Shown: positions 39,007 to 48,455 of the stretch, piece by piece
Layout: the number at the start of each line of letters is the position of its first letter
Position numbering within the stretch: the stretch's first letter is position 1
Origin: JAJXTN01 sp038230895
GTDB lineage: Bacteria > Patescibacteriota > Saccharimonadia > Saccharimonadales > UBA4665
Reading direction: 5' to 3'
NCBI GenBank assembly: GCA_038230895.1
Contig: JBBRMJ010000004.1
Coordinates: 3,839-67,838 of the forward strand
DNA: 64,000 bases
Notes under the pieces: generated by a model
Told to the model about the DNA's origin: nothing
Databases searched by the model: none
What the model saw: only the letters and a program-made list of their open reading frames with translations
Position numbers and translations under genes: made by a program

Positions 39007-40308
39007 ATGCTAGATATTCAGTTTATTCGAGATAACCCGGAGCTGGTGGCGGAAAAGTCGCGGCAGAAGGGGTATGTGGTTAATATTGAGAAACTGCTCG
39101 AAGTCGACAAAAACCGGATTAAAGTGGGGCAGGAAGTCGAGAAGCTGAACCAGCAGCGTAACCAATTATCAGATCAGTTGAAGCAAGGTAAACCGACCGA
39201 CGAACAGATTGCTGAAGGCAAGGAGCTGCGTGAGCGCCAGCAAAGTTTGAGCCAGACGTTGAGTGGGATTGAAGACGAATATCTGAAATTATTGAAGACG
39301 GTGCCTAACTTGCCGGAAGACGACGTGCCGGTCGGTGCTAGTGAGGACGAAAATGTCGAAGTTAAGGTTTGGGGCGACAAGCCAAGTTTTGATTTCGCGC
39401 CTAAGAGCCACTGGGAAATCGGTGAAGCCCGCGATTGGATTGATAAAGAGCGTGCCGCCAAAGTCACCGGCAGCCGGTTTGCCTATCTAAAGGGCGAGCT
39501 CGTTCAATTGCAGTTCGCGCTGATTCAATTCACCATGAATAGCCTCGGTGACGAAACACTCATCGCCAAACTCATCAGTGATAATAATCTGAATTTGAAG
39601 CCGACGGCCTTTGTACCAATTCTGCCACCAGTCATGATTCGTGAAGACATGTACGATCAGATGGATCGTCTGGAACCGCGCGAAGATCGCTATCATATTG
39701 ACGGTGACGATGACAACTTATGGCTGATTGGCAGTGCTGAACACACCTTGGGCAGCATGTACGCTGGTGAGATTCTTGACGAGAAGCAGTTGCCACTGCG
39801 CTACCTGGGCTATTCCACGAGTTTTCGTCAGGAAGCGGGGACGTATGGCAAGGATACCGAAGGTATATTGCGCATGCACCAATTCGACAAGCTAGAAATG
39901 GAAGTTTTTAGCACGCCGGAAACCAGCCGCGAAGAGCACTTATTGCTCGTCGCGATTCAGGAATACCTGATGCAGCAGCTGGGCATTCCGTATCACATAC
40001 TCATGAAGTGCACCGCCGATATTGGCAAGCCCAATGCCCGTGGCGTCGATCTGGAAGCCTGGCTGCCCGGGCAGGATAAATACCGCGAAACGCACACCGC
40101 TGATTATATGACTGACTATCAATCGCGTCGCTTGAAAACTCGGGTTCGCAAAGATGAGGGTACGCAACTCATCCACACCAACGATGCCACGGCGTTCGCC
40201 ATGGGCCGCACCATGATCGCCATAATCGAGAACTACCAAACGGCCGATGGCAAAGTTCGTGTTCCAGGGGTACTGCAACCGTATCTTGGCGGCCGCAAAC
40301 AGATATAA
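39007..40308 (+). CDS. serS: Seryl-tRNA synthetase
   Basis: 433 residues. The N-terminal tRNA-binding coiled coil (VGQEVEKLNQQRNQLSDQLKQGK) precedes a class II catalytic domain with motif 2 YSTSFRQEAGTYGKDTEGILRMHQFDKLE and a motif 3-like AMGRTMIAIIENYQ near the end, where the usual GR precedes the helix. Charges tRNA-Ser. Confidence 0.97.
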   Translation: MLDIQFIRDNPELVAEKSRQKGYVVNIEKLLEVDKNRIKVGQEVEKLNQQRNQLSDQLKQGKPTDEQIAEGKELRERQQSLSQTLSGIEDEYLKLLKTVPNLPEDDVPVGASEDENVEVKVWGDKPSFDFAPKSHWEIGEARDWIDKERAAKVTGSRFAYLKGELVQLQFALIQFTMNSLGDETLIAKLISDNNLNLKPTAFVPILPPVMIREDMYDQMDRLEPREDRYHIDGDDDNLWLIGSAEHTLGSMYAGEILDEKQLPLRYLGYSTSFRQEAGTYGKDTEGILRMHQFDKLEMEVFSTPETSREEHLLLVAIQEYLMQQLGIPYHILMKCTADIGKPNARGVDLEAWLPGQDKYRETHTADYMTDYQSRRLKTRVRKDEGTQLIHTNDATAFAMGRTMIAIIENYQTADGKVRVPGVLQPYLGGRKQI

Positions 40309-40321
40309 CGGCAGGAGTTTA

Positions 40322-40350
40322 TTGACTCTATAACAAGCTTATGCTATAAT
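40322..40350 (+). promoter_or_regulatory. Near-consensus promoter, leaderless, of the 40357 gene
   Basis: TTGACT (40322-40327), 17-base spacer, TATAAT (40345-40350) with TGC before it; ATG 40357 follows after 6 bases. The clearest leaderless promoter in the window. Confidence 0.8.
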
Positions 40351-40356
40351 CCTGTT

Positions 40357-40866
40357 ATGTCAGCCGAATCTTCGCACGCAGCAAGTCAGCCAAATCGAGT
40401 CAGCCCCGAGCATGTTGCTGACCAGCAAGCCGTAGCCGGTGCATTATGGGCTGAAGCTTTACGCCACACCGAAGGTGACGCTGATATGCGAAAGTTTATC
40501 CGCGACGCCGAAATAACGATGCGAAACCCCGCTGTTTATACTCGAGGAGATTTTGACTTACAGGGTTTACCCGAGACTTTGAAGGGACGTTGGGCCAATT
40601 TACTCAAGGTTGGAGATGGGCTGGCTGCAGTAAGCGGTATCAATGATAGCGACTGGCAACCGGAGAGTAACAGTTTATCGAAAATTCAACACCGTATGGT
40701 CTCTGGTGACATGAACCCAGCGTTTAAAGGCACCTTGGCTGACGTGATTGCTGAATCATCGCAATTATTCGCTGAGTCAACCGCATACATACCAGGTGAC
40801 ACCGGCTACTTTGCCGGCAATGCCCAAGCCATGGCGACTCGCTTCGCTGTGCTCCCACGAAACTAA
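40357..40866 (+). CDS. Hypothetical protein
   Basis: 169 residues, soluble, acidic, mostly helical (AVAGALWAEALRHTEGDADMRKFIRDAEITM). No motif recognised. It has its own near-consensus promoter, which suggests solid expression. Confidence 0.65.
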   Translation: MSAESSHAASQPNRVSPEHVADQQAVAGALWAEALRHTEGDADMRKFIRDAEITMRNPAVYTRGDFDLQGLPETLKGRWANLLKVGDGLAAVSGINDSDWQPESNSLSKIQHRMVSGDMNPAFKGTLADVIAESSQLFAESTAYIPGDTGYFAGNAQAMATRFAVLPRN

Positions 40867-40911
40867 AGCCTGAATATAAGAATTTCTCTCATGCTGCTAG
40901 TCTTTGGGGCG

Positions 40912-40917
40912 TATAAT
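40912..40917 (+). promoter_or_regulatory. -10 box (TATAAT) for hpf
   Basis: TATAAT at 40912-40917, leader of about 35 bases, then a strong AAAGGAGG before the hpf ATG. Confidence 0.6.
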
Positions 40918-40960
40918 AGAAGTAGACCAGCTCGTCAATTAACACCCAAAGGAGGCAGAA

Positions 40961-41323
40961 ATGCTACAAAAATTTGAAATCCAGGGCGTGCATTACAAGA
41001 TTGACGACAACCTTCGCAAATATATCACCAAGAAAATCGGTGGTCTCGATAAATATGTATCAAAGCACAGTCGTCTGAGTGCCCATGGCGAAGTCTTCCT
41101 CAAAGAAGGGAAGGGCAATAATAATACAAACTGCAGCTGTGAGGTAGTACTTCGTCTGCCGCAGCAGACCATTACCGTCCAAGAAAGCGCACTCAATATG
41201 TTCGCAGCAGTCGATATCGTTGAGGCTAAATTGAAACAGCAGCTCAAGAAGTATAAAGATCTTCGTCAAAACGGCAAAACTCATCGCCACCTCTTTGCCC
41301 GTCTGCGCCGCAAGTCAGCCTGA
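40961..41323 (+). CDS. hpf: Short-form ribosome hibernation promoting factor (HPF/RaiA family)
   Basis: 120 residues. Beta-alpha-beta-beta-beta-alpha S30AE domain: KFEIQGVHYKIDDNLRKYITKKIGGLDKYV, CEVVLRLPQQTITVQES, NMFAAVDIVEAKLKQQLKKYK. A basic tail follows (HRHLFARLRRKSA); no long-form C-terminal dimerisation domain. It binds the 30S subunit in slow growth. AAAGGAGG is the strongest Shine-Dalgarno seen in the window. Confidence 0.92.
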   Translation: MLQKFEIQGVHYKIDDNLRKYITKKIGGLDKYVSKHSRLSAHGEVFLKEGKGNNNTNCSCEVVLRLPQQTITVQESALNMFAAVDIVEAKLKQQLKKYKDLRQNGKTHRHLFARLRRKSA

Positions 41324-41376
41324 ATTATCAGCAAACCGTTCTAATTATTACAGTCGCTTTTATCTGTAAAAGTGGC

Positions 41377-41382
41377 TATAAT
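41377..41382 (+). promoter_or_regulatory. -10 box (TATAAT) for secA
   Basis: TATAAT at 41377-41382 within GGCTATAAT; leader about 40 bases. Confidence 0.6.
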
Positions 41383-41429
41383 AGCTTAGATACTTTTGTC
41401 CACGTAGTCAGGGAGACGTACCGCCGAGT

Positions 41430-44039
41430 ATGAATATTATATTTAAGAAAATTTTGGGTGACCCACAGGCCAGAACTGTTAAGCGGTTGCGTAAGCGTGT
41501 CAAATTGGTCAATGACAAGGCTGATAAGTATAAGAAAATGAGCGATAAAGAGCTCAAAGAACAGACCGATGTTCTAAAGAAGCGACTCAAAAAAGAGTCA
41601 CTCGATGCCATTGCGCCTGATGCTTTCGCTGTGGTGCGTGAGGCCGCTACCCGGACGCTTGGCCAACGACATTTCGATGTGCAACTGATCGGTGGCATGG
41701 TGCTGCATGAAGGCAATGTCGCCGAAATGAAAACTGGAGAAGGCAAAACGCTGGTTGCTACGGCACCGGTTTACCTCAACGCCCTGACTGAAAAAGGTGT
41801 TCACGTCGTAACAGTGAACGATTATCTGGCGCAGCGTGACGCCGGCTGGATGGCCCAAGTCTATTCATTCCTTGGCCTGACAACGGGGGTAATTATCGGT
41901 GATCACAGTTTTGTCTATGATATCGACTTCACGAACACTGATCATGAAGATGAGCGTTTCCGACACCTCAAACCTTGTACTCGTCAGGAAGCCTACGCCG
42001 CCGATGTCACCTATGGCACCAACAACGAGTATGGTTTTGATTACTTGCGTGACAATATGGTCCGCGAAGAAGATCAATTACGACAGCGCGATCTGCATTA
42101 TGCCATTGTTGACGAAGTTGACTCGATTCTGGTTGATGAAGCCCGAACGCCACTGATTATTAGCGCGCCAAGTGTTACCAGCGGCAATGCCTATGCCCAA
42201 TTCTCAAAAGTTGTTCGCCAGTTATCCAAAGACAAGCACTTCGAGACTGATGAAAAGCGTAAAACCGTTATCCTGACTGATGCGGGTGTCGAGAAGATCG
42301 AGAAAATCCTCGGCATCGACAACCTCTACGGTAGCGAGAATATTCGTACCATCTATCATTTGCAGCAAGCTTTGCGTGCTCATGCACTATTTACTCGTGA
42401 TAAGGATTACGTGGTTACTAAAGAGGGTGAAGTCGTGATTGTCGACGAATTCACCGGTCGTTTGCTGGCTGGACGTCGCTACAATGAGGGCTTGCACCAG
42501 GCCATTGAGGCCAAAGAAGGTGTCGAAGTCCAGCAGGAAAGCATGACGCTGGCAACTATCTCCTTCCAGAATTACTTCCGACTGTATGAAAAACTAGGCG
42601 GCATGACCGGAACGGCGTTGACCGAGGCTGAAGAATTCCACCAGATTTACAAACTCGATGTAGTTGAGATCCCATCGAACCGCGTGATCGCTCGAGAGGA
42701 TCGTACTGACCGTATTTACCGGAACGAGAAAACCAAGTTCAAGGCTATCGCCCGTGAAGTCAAAGCCCTGCATATCAAAGGTCAGCCAGTGCTGATTGGT
42801 ACTGTCTCAATTGAGAAGAACGAAGCCCTGGGCAATCTACTCAACAAGCAAGGCATACCGCACCAAGTTTTGAACGCCAAGAATAATGAACGTGAAGCCA
42901 AGATTGTGGCCCAGGCTGGTGAAAAGGGTGCGGTCACCCTGGCTACTAACATTGCTGGTCGTGGTACTGATATTGTGCTCGGTGAAGGCATCAAAGAGCT
43001 GGGCGGACTGTTCGTGCTCGGTAGCGAGCGACATGAATCACGCCGTATCGATAACCAGTTGCGAGGACGTGCTGGTCGACAGGGTGACCCGGGCGTTACG
43101 CAGTTCTTTGTGAGTACCGAAGACGATTTGATGCGTATTTTCGGTGGCGATCGCATCGGTAATATTATGAATCGTTTAAGCGCAGATGATGATACGCCGA
43201 TCGAAAATCGTCTAATTTCCAAAAGCCTGGAGGGTGCCCAGAAAAAAGTTGAAGGCTACCACTTTGATCAGCGGAAAAGCGTCGTGCAATATGATGACGT
43301 TATGAACCGGCACCGTAAAGCTGTGTATGCCATGCGCCGCGAAATTCTGCGCTCCAACGACATTAGCAAACGTCTCAAGATTTTCGTCGAAGACGAAGTG
43401 CAAGCGTTGGCGACCTCACCACTAGCAACCACTGACCAATTTGAAGACGCCCTGCGTGAATTATTCCCCTTCGACGAGGCCACACTTGATCGCTTATTTG
43501 ACAGCGACGCGAGTAAGTTTGCGGCAGTTCTGAAGACTGCAGCCCAGGAGCTTTACGCGAGCCGGGAAGTAGCTTTTACGAAAGAGATTATGCGCAAAGT
43601 TGAGCGTGACATCTATCTTCAGGTTCTGGATAACCTCTGGATGCAGCACCTTGAGAACATGGACCACTTGCGTGAAGGTATCCACTGGATGAGCGTCGGA
43701 CAGCAAGACCCGCTCGTCGAATACCGCCGCCGTGGGCAGTTACTCTTCGAAGATATGCAGTTGTCATTACGACACGACGTACTTCGGGCACTTTTCCACG
43801 CTGAACCGATTAGCGAGGATGAGCTTAACCGAGCAACTGAAACAGAGTTAACGCGTGCCGCACGCGGTTCTATCGAAAACGCATCGCAAATCACGACGGC
43901 CGAGACAGAATTTGAAGCCAATGACTTCGCCGACAAACAGGCCACGCATGAAGCCAAGAAAAGTCAGGCCACTGTCCGTAAGAAAGCTCGAAAAACCGAA
44001 CGCAAACGTAAAACTGCTGGTAAACGGAGGAAGCGCTAA
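41430..44039 (+). CDS. secA: Preprotein translocase ATPase SecA
   Basis: 869 residues. Walker A MKTGEGKTL near residue 103, DEVDSILVDEARTPLIISAP as the DEAD-box region, PPXD part RYNEGLHQAIEAKEGVEVQ, ITISFQNYFRLYEKLGGMTGTA-like segment, and NIAGRGTDIVLGEGI with LRGRAGRQGDPG in the second motor domain. The helical scaffold VERDIYLQVLDNLWMQHLENMDHLREGIHW follows. The C terminus is a Lys/Arg-rich tail with no CXCX8CH zinc motif. It drives Sec export. Confidence 0.97.
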   Translation: MNIIFKKILGDPQARTVKRLRKRVKLVNDKADKYKKMSDKELKEQTDVLKKRLKKESLDAIAPDAFAVVREAATRTLGQRHFDVQLIGGMVLHEGNVAEMKTGEGKTLVATAPVYLNALTEKGVHVVTVNDYLAQRDAGWMAQVYSFLGLTTGVIIGDHSFVYDIDFTNTDHEDERFRHLKPCTRQEAYAADVTYGTNNEYGFDYLRDNMVREEDQLRQRDLHYAIVDEVDSILVDEARTPLIISAPSVTSGNAYAQFSKVVRQLSKDKHFETDEKRKTVILTDAGVEKIEKILGIDNLYGSENIRTIYHLQQALRAHALFTRDKDYVVTKEGEVVIVDEFTGRLLAGRRYNEGLHQAIEAKEGVEVQQESMTLATISFQNYFRLYEKLGGMTGTALTEAEEFHQIYKLDVVEIPSNRVIAREDRTDRIYRNEKTKFKAIAREVKALHIKGQPVLIGTVSIEKNEALGNLLNKQGIPHQVLNAKNNEREAKIVAQAGEKGAVTLATNIAGRGTDIVLGEGIKELGGLFVLGSERHESRRIDNQLRGRAGRQGDPGVTQFFVSTEDDLMRIFGGDRIGNIMNRLSADDDTPIENRLISKSLEGAQKKVEGYHFDQRKSVVQYDDVMNRHRKAVYAMRREILRSNDISKRLKIFVEDEVQALATSPLATTDQFEDALRELFPFDEATLDRLFDSDASKFAAVLKTAAQELYASREVAFTKEIMRKVERDIYLQVLDNLWMQHLENMDHLREGIHWMSVGQQDPLVEYRRRGQLLFEDMQLSLRHDVLRALFHAEPISEDELNRATETELTRAARGSIENASQITTAETEFEANDFADKQATHEAKKSQATVRKKARKTERKRKTAGKRRKR

Positions 44040-44056
44040 GCGCGGCTATCGGGCTT

Positions 44057-44090
44057 TTGGGTATCGGCTGGGTCACAAGCCGATACCCAA
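44057..44090. terminator. Perfect 13-bp hairpin between secA and the M16 gene
   Basis: TTGGGTATCGGCT (44057-44069) pairs fully with 44078-44090, eight-base loop. No U-run follows, so it may be an mRNA-stability or processing structure rather than a terminator. Confidence 0.45.
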
Positions 44091-44117
44091 CCCCCGAAAC
44101 CCTGACCCCATTCTGAT

Positions 44118-45458
44118 ATGAAGCACACTGTCACTGAAATCACTCTCAAAAACGGCGCGAAAGGTCTACTGATCCATATTCCTGACGCCTCAGTCATGAC
44201 ATTTGATATCAATTTTCGCGCTGGCGAATATCTCGTTGAGCCTGAAAAGTGGGAAGTGCCCCATTTGATGGAGCATGTGCTACTCGGAGCGAATGAGCTA
44301 ATCCCACGTGCCCGCGATTTCCAGGCAGAACTTGAGAAAAATGGTGCGTATAGTAACGCCACCACCGGAGTCTATGACATCACCTACGAAGCCGAGTGTG
44401 CTGATTTTGAATGGGATCGGGTGCTTGGCCTGTTACTGATCGCCATCACTAAACCGTTATTTCTGGAAGATGAATTTGCCGCCGAGTTTGGTAATGTCCA
44501 GGAGGAGATGGCTGCTCGCAGCAATAACCATTTCCGCCGTCTCAGCCTAGAAATGCGCCGAGAATTAGGGCTCATCGCCAAAACCGATGCTGAACGTCTG
44601 GAAATCATGGACAATGTCACGGTCGCTGATGTGCGGGCACATTATGCCCGGACGCACCACGCCGCCAATATGCGATTCGTCGTTGCCGGTAATCTTGTGA
44701 AGGCTCGTCAGGATACCATCGGGAAGCTACTCGAGGATATTGATCTGCCACGAAGCGGTAAACGTTTCGCCTTGCCACACGAGCGACCTCGCCGACTGGC
44801 ACAGCCGGTGTACGTGCCTAATGACACGGTCGAAAACTTGTATTTTTATATCGATACATTTAAAAAGGCAAGACTCGATGATCCGGAGACCGACGCACTC
44901 AACCTCGTGAACACCTTGTTGACTGAGACTTTGTATTCTAAGATTCTGGGTACCGCTCGTGAGCGTGGTTTGGTGTATGGCATGAACTCTGGGCTGGCCC
45001 AAACCCGCGACGCCAGTAATTGGTGGTTTGGGGCTCAGGTATCAGACAAGAATGCCGCCGCTTTACTGCAGATCATCGTTGACGAGCTAACTAATGTGCT
45101 GGCAGGGGAGATTTCGCAAGAAGAGATAGAGGCTACCAAGCAGTATGCACTCGGGCGTTTCCAGCGCAGTGCTCAGACAGTCGGTGGTACCGCCTCAGGT
45201 TATTCGGGCCGTTATTTCTTCGACGAAGTTATCGACAATTATTACCAGGTGCCGGAGCGGATTCGAGCCATCACCAAGCAACAAATTATCGACATCACTC
45301 GAGCCATGTTCGCCGAGAACGTCTGGGGCTTTGGAGTGCTTGGCAATTGCGGCGAAGTGTTCGCCAGTGAACTGCGCGCCCAGCTGGCTCCATTGTGGGT
45401 CGGCCGTGAGCTGGTCGTAGCCAAACCCAAGGTGGCTGTCCATGGACGAGCAAGCTAG
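44118..45458 (+). CDS. M16-family zinc peptidase
   Basis: 446 residues. The inverted zinc motif HLMEH (HxxEH) near residue 54 with a downstream acidic cluster FGNVQEEM completes the site in the N-terminal half; the C-terminal half is the inactive partner domain with a RERGLVYGMNSG segment. Usual for one-chain bacterial M16B enzymes that digest peptides. The 3' end overlaps the prfB start by 17 bases. Confidence 0.9.
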   Translation: MKHTVTEITLKNGAKGLLIHIPDASVMTFDINFRAGEYLVEPEKWEVPHLMEHVLLGANELIPRARDFQAELEKNGAYSNATTGVYDITYEAECADFEWDRVLGLLLIAITKPLFLEDEFAAEFGNVQEEMAARSNNHFRRLSLEMRRELGLIAKTDAERLEIMDNVTVADVRAHYARTHHAANMRFVVAGNLVKARQDTIGKLLEDIDLPRSGKRFALPHERPRRLAQPVYVPNDTVENLYFYIDTFKKARLDDPETDALNLVNTLLTETLYSKILGTARERGLVYGMNSGLAQTRDASNWWFGAQVSDKNAAALLQIIVDELTNVLAGEISQEEIEATKQYALGRFQRSAQTVGGTASGYSGRYFFDEVIDNYYQVPERIRAITKQQIIDITRAMFAENVWGFGVLGNCGEVFASELRAQLAPLWVGRELVVAKPKVAVHGRAS

Positions 45459-46521
45459 ACAATTACAGTCGGCAGTTCAGGCTGCAATGGAGCGTTTGCA
45501 AACAGCGCAGCTGGAGACCAAGCTCGCCGCACTGCAAGCTGAAAGTAGCGCAGCTGATTTTTGGAACGATTCTGATCACGCCCAGGCCATTATGAAACAA
45601 ATCGCCAAGCTGGAAAGCCGCATCAAACCATGGCGTGAACTGGCTGCGACGCTTGAGGAAGTCATTGAGCTGTCGGCGGCAGATGATGCCAGCCTGGCGG
45701 CTGAATTACAACAGCAACTGAGCACTGCTGACCAGCAATTTGCCGATCTCAAAGCCGAGCTGAAGTTTGGTGGACCTTATGACGATCACGATGCCATCAT
45801 CAGCATACATGCCGGAGCCGGTGGCACTGATGCACAAGATTGGGCACAAATGTTATTCAGAATGTACAGTCGATATTTTGAAAATAACAGATGGGCGGTG
45901 ACGGTTGTAGACGAATCTGCCGGCGATGAAGCCGGCCTGAAGAGCGTCACGCTGGAGGTCGAGGGTGCTTTCGCGTTTGGTAAATTGAAGGGTGAGCATG
46001 GTGTACACCGCCTGGTACGTCTCAGCCCGTTCAATGCCGATAATTTGCGACAAACCAGCTTTGCCAAAGTCGAGATTATGCCGAAACTTGATCGGCCCGA
46101 TGAGCTAGCCATTGATGAAAAAGACTTGAAAATTGATGTCTATCGGAGTGGTGGCAAAGGTGGACAGAGCGTCAATACGACTGACTCAGCCGTGCGCATC
46201 ACGCATCTACCGACTGGCCTGACCATCGCCATCCAGAATGAACGCAGCCAATTACAAAACCGAGAAACCGCCATGACTATTCTCCGGTCCCGTCTCGCAC
46301 AACTGCAACTGGAGCAGCACCGTGACCAACTGAGTGAACTCAAAGGCCCGAACCAATCTGCGGAGTGGGGCAACCAAATCCGCAGCTATGTCCTGCACCC
46401 ATACAAACAGGTCAAAGACTTGCGCAGTCGCTACGAAACCTCAGACCCCGATAAAGTTTTGGATGGCGACCTGGACCCACTCATCAACGCCTACTTAGAA
46501 CACACGCTCAGCGACGAGTAG
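45442..46521 (+). CDS. prfB: Peptide chain release factor 2
   Basis: 359 residues read in one frame; there is no internal UGA and no programmed frameshift as in E. coli. The anticodon tripeptide is SPF (VRLSPFNAD), the UAA/UGA type, and GGKGGQSVNTTDSAVRITH carries GGQ. Its presence shows UGA is a stop codon here. Overlaps the M16 gene, ahead of ftsE. Confidence 0.97.
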   Translation: MDEQARQLQSAVQAAMERLQTAQLETKLAALQAESSAADFWNDSDHAQAIMKQIAKLESRIKPWRELAATLEEVIELSAADDASLAAELQQQLSTADQQFADLKAELKFGGPYDDHDAIISIHAGAGGTDAQDWAQMLFRMYSRYFENNRWAVTVVDESAGDEAGLKSVTLEVEGAFAFGKLKGEHGVHRLVRLSPFNADNLRQTSFAKVEIMPKLDRPDELAIDEKDLKIDVYRSGGKGGQSVNTTDSAVRITHLPTGLTIAIQNERSQLQNRETAMTILRSRLAQLQLEQHRDQLSELKGPNQSAEWGNQIRSYVLHPYKQVKDLRSRYETSDPDKVLDGDLDPLINAYLEHTLSDE

Positions 46522-46552
46522 CTACCCGACAGCTCCGACAGGGCGGTTATGG

Positions 46553-46558
46553 TAAACT
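46553..46558 (+). promoter_or_regulatory. -10 box (TGG-TAAACT) of ftsEX, near-leaderless
   Basis: TAAACT at 46553-46558 with TGG before it; ATG 46567 follows after 8 bases. Confidence 0.5.
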
Positions 46559-46566
46559 ATTAGGTA

Positions 46567-47250
46567 ATGATTCTGCTTGACCGGGTAACCAAAACTTACA
46601 GCCGCAGTCTGGGACCGGCCCTAGACCGTATCAGCATTCATGTTGAGCCAAAGGAATTCGTGATTGTGGTAGGGCAGAGTGGTGCCGGCAAGACTACCTT
46701 ACTCCGTTTATTGACACGAGAAGAGCGCCCGACCAGTGGCAAAATTATTATCGGTGGCATCGATTACGATAAATTGAAAGACAAAGACATTCCGCTGCTA
46801 CGACGCAAGATCGGGGTCGTTTTCCAGGACTTCAAATTATTACCGAATAAGAACGTTTATGAGAATGTGGCATTTGCTCTGGAAATCGTCGGTGTTAGCA
46901 ACCGTGAAATCCGTCATACGGTGCCCAAAGTCCTTGATATCGTGAACTTGAAAGGTAAAGAGAAGCGGATGCCGCTAGAACTATCCGGTGGTGAACGGCA
47001 GCGCGTCGCGATTGCGCGAGCGATTGTTCGCCAACCGCGAATCCTGATAGCCGACGAGCCGACCGGAAACCTCGATCCCAAGCATGCCTGGGATGTCATC
47101 ACCGTTCTCGAGAAGATTAATCGCTATGGCACGACCGTTCTGCTCACCACGCACAATCAAGAAATTGTGAATAAATTGAAACGCCGCGTCATCACCTTCG
47201 AGGGCGGCAAGGTGACCAGTGACCGAGCCAATGCAGGTTATAAGGCTTAA
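46567..47250 (+). CDS. ftsE: Cell-division ABC transporter ATP-binding protein FtsE
   Basis: 227 residues. Walker A GQSGAGKTTLL near residue 37, signature LSGGERQRVAIARA near 138, Walker B ILIADEPTGNLDP near 160, switch His in TTHNQEIV. With FtsX it couples divisome state to wall hydrolase activation. ftsX follows 6 bases after the stop. Confidence 0.95.
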   Translation: MILLDRVTKTYSRSLGPALDRISIHVEPKEFVIVVGQSGAGKTTLLRLLTREERPTSGKIIIGGIDYDKLKDKDIPLLRRKIGVVFQDFKLLPNKNVYENVAFALEIVGVSNREIRHTVPKVLDIVNLKGKEKRMPLELSGGERQRVAIARAIVRQPRILIADEPTGNLDPKHAWDVITVLEKINRYGTTVLLTTHNQEIVNKLKRRVITFEGGKVTSDRANAGYKA

Positions 47251-47256
47251 GGCATT

Positions 47257-48198
47257 ATGAGACGACGCTACACGACGTTCTTGCGCATCATTCACACTGG
47301 CGTCGTTAATTTCATGCGCAATATCACCCTGGCAATTGCCGCTATGGCGGTGATGGTGGTCACCCTGACAATTGTGCTGTTTTCATTAGTGACTAATGCC
47401 ACGTTCATCAATACCATCGCCCAGATCACCAACAAAATTGATATCTCGGTGTATCTTAAGGACTCTGACACGCCGAGCCAGACCGATCAGATACTGCGTG
47501 ATATCAAGGCATTGCCCAATGTCAAAAGCGTCAAGTTTCTGACCAAGGATGACGCCCTCAAGCAATACAAGGCCCAGAATGCTGGCAACCAGGCGCTGCT
47601 CACGGCCATCGATGCCACGGCCAACCCATTACCAGCCACCATCTTGGTCAAGCCAATCGACCTGAACAAGATTTCAGACATCAAAGACTTTCTCAGTAAG
47701 ACCGACGTCGCTGCCTTACAATCTGACGAACCCAGCTATAGTGGCGACCGTAAAGCTGCCATCGATAAGATTACGCATGCCACCAATGTCCTCAGAGAAA
47801 TCGGTGTTTTCACGGTTGTGGTCTTTGCCGCTATCTGCGCACTAATCATTTTCAATACCATCCAAATGGCCATCTTTAACCGCCGGGACGAAATCCAGAT
47901 CATGCGACTGTTGGGGGCCAGCACCAACTATATTCGTGGTCCGTTCGTGGTTGAGAGCACGATTTATGGCATCTTGTCGGCAGTCACGTCAGTGCTAATC
48001 ATTAATGCGGCATTTGTGGCCAGTAGTAGCGCGCTCCAGGCAAGCAGTCTCGGCCTCTTAGACATAAATTACGCAAATAATTATTTCGATCAACACTTTT
48101 TCCAGCTTTTGACCTTGCAGCTGGCGATTGGTATAGTACTAGGAGCGGCTTCTGCCACGATTGCGACCCGCCGCTACCTCAAATTCAAGACAAAATAA
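47257..48198 (+). CDS. ftsX: Cell-division protein FtsX
   Basis: 313 residues: cytoplasmic N-terminus, membrane helix near residue 25-47, extracytoplasmic domain of about 120 residues (DISVYLKDSDTPSQTDQILRDI and after), then three more helices with NRRDEIQIMRLLGAS, the FtsX/MacB-type coupling segment. The extracellular loop usually binds a coiled-coil wall hydrolase, and a fitting candidate is the next gene. Confidence 0.95.
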   Translation: MRRRYTTFLRIIHTGVVNFMRNITLAIAAMAVMVVTLTIVLFSLVTNATFINTIAQITNKIDISVYLKDSDTPSQTDQILRDIKALPNVKSVKFLTKDDALKQYKAQNAGNQALLTAIDATANPLPATILVKPIDLNKISDIKDFLSKTDVAALQSDEPSYSGDRKAAIDKITHATNVLREIGVFTVVVFAAICALIIFNTIQMAIFNRRDEIQIMRLLGASTNYIRGPFVVESTIYGILSAVTSVLIINAAFVASSSALQASSLGLLDINYANNYFDQHFFQLLTLQLAIGIVLGAASATIATRRYLKFKTK

Positions 48199-48201
48199 AC
48201 C

Positions 48202-48322
48202 GGGACCTTCACAGAACGGTACAATGCGGGCGCGCGTCTCCAGGCCGTACTCACCGTACCTTTAGTACGGCTCGTTTGCGGGCTTCAACTTCCGCATCAC
48301 ATTGCGCCATCCCTGAAGGTCC
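48202..48322. repeat. GTAC-hairpin intergenic element B
   Basis: The outer arm GGACCTTCA (48203-48211) pairs with TGAAGGTCC (48314-48322), with a second CAATG/CATTG match inside. The apex is CCGTAC (48254-48259), loop CTTTA, GTACGG (48265-48270). It lies between ftsX and the CHAP gene. Confidence 0.75.
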
Positions 48323-48418
48323 TACCCAAGGTCAAACAATCACAAACAACGATTATATTTATTAACCGTTGTTTGCTCGCCTCTGGCGAAGAGAGGAGTA
48401 TAAGGACTTGAAACGATG

Positions 48419-48427
48419 TGATATAAT
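48419..48427 (+). promoter_or_regulatory. Extended -10 (TGA-TATAAT) for the CHAP gene
   Basis: TG at 48419-48420, one base, then TATAAT at 48422-48427; ATG is 28 bases downstream. Confidence 0.6.
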
Positions 48428-48455
48428 AAGGACTAGCATAATCAAAAACAAAACT

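Noticed and set aside
43588..43791. Short minus-strand ORFs opposite secA
   Set aside because: They lie wholly inside the conserved SecA coding sequence with no signals of their own.
45442..46521. Programmed frameshift in prfB
   Set aside because: The gene is open in one frame from its ATG with no internal TGA.
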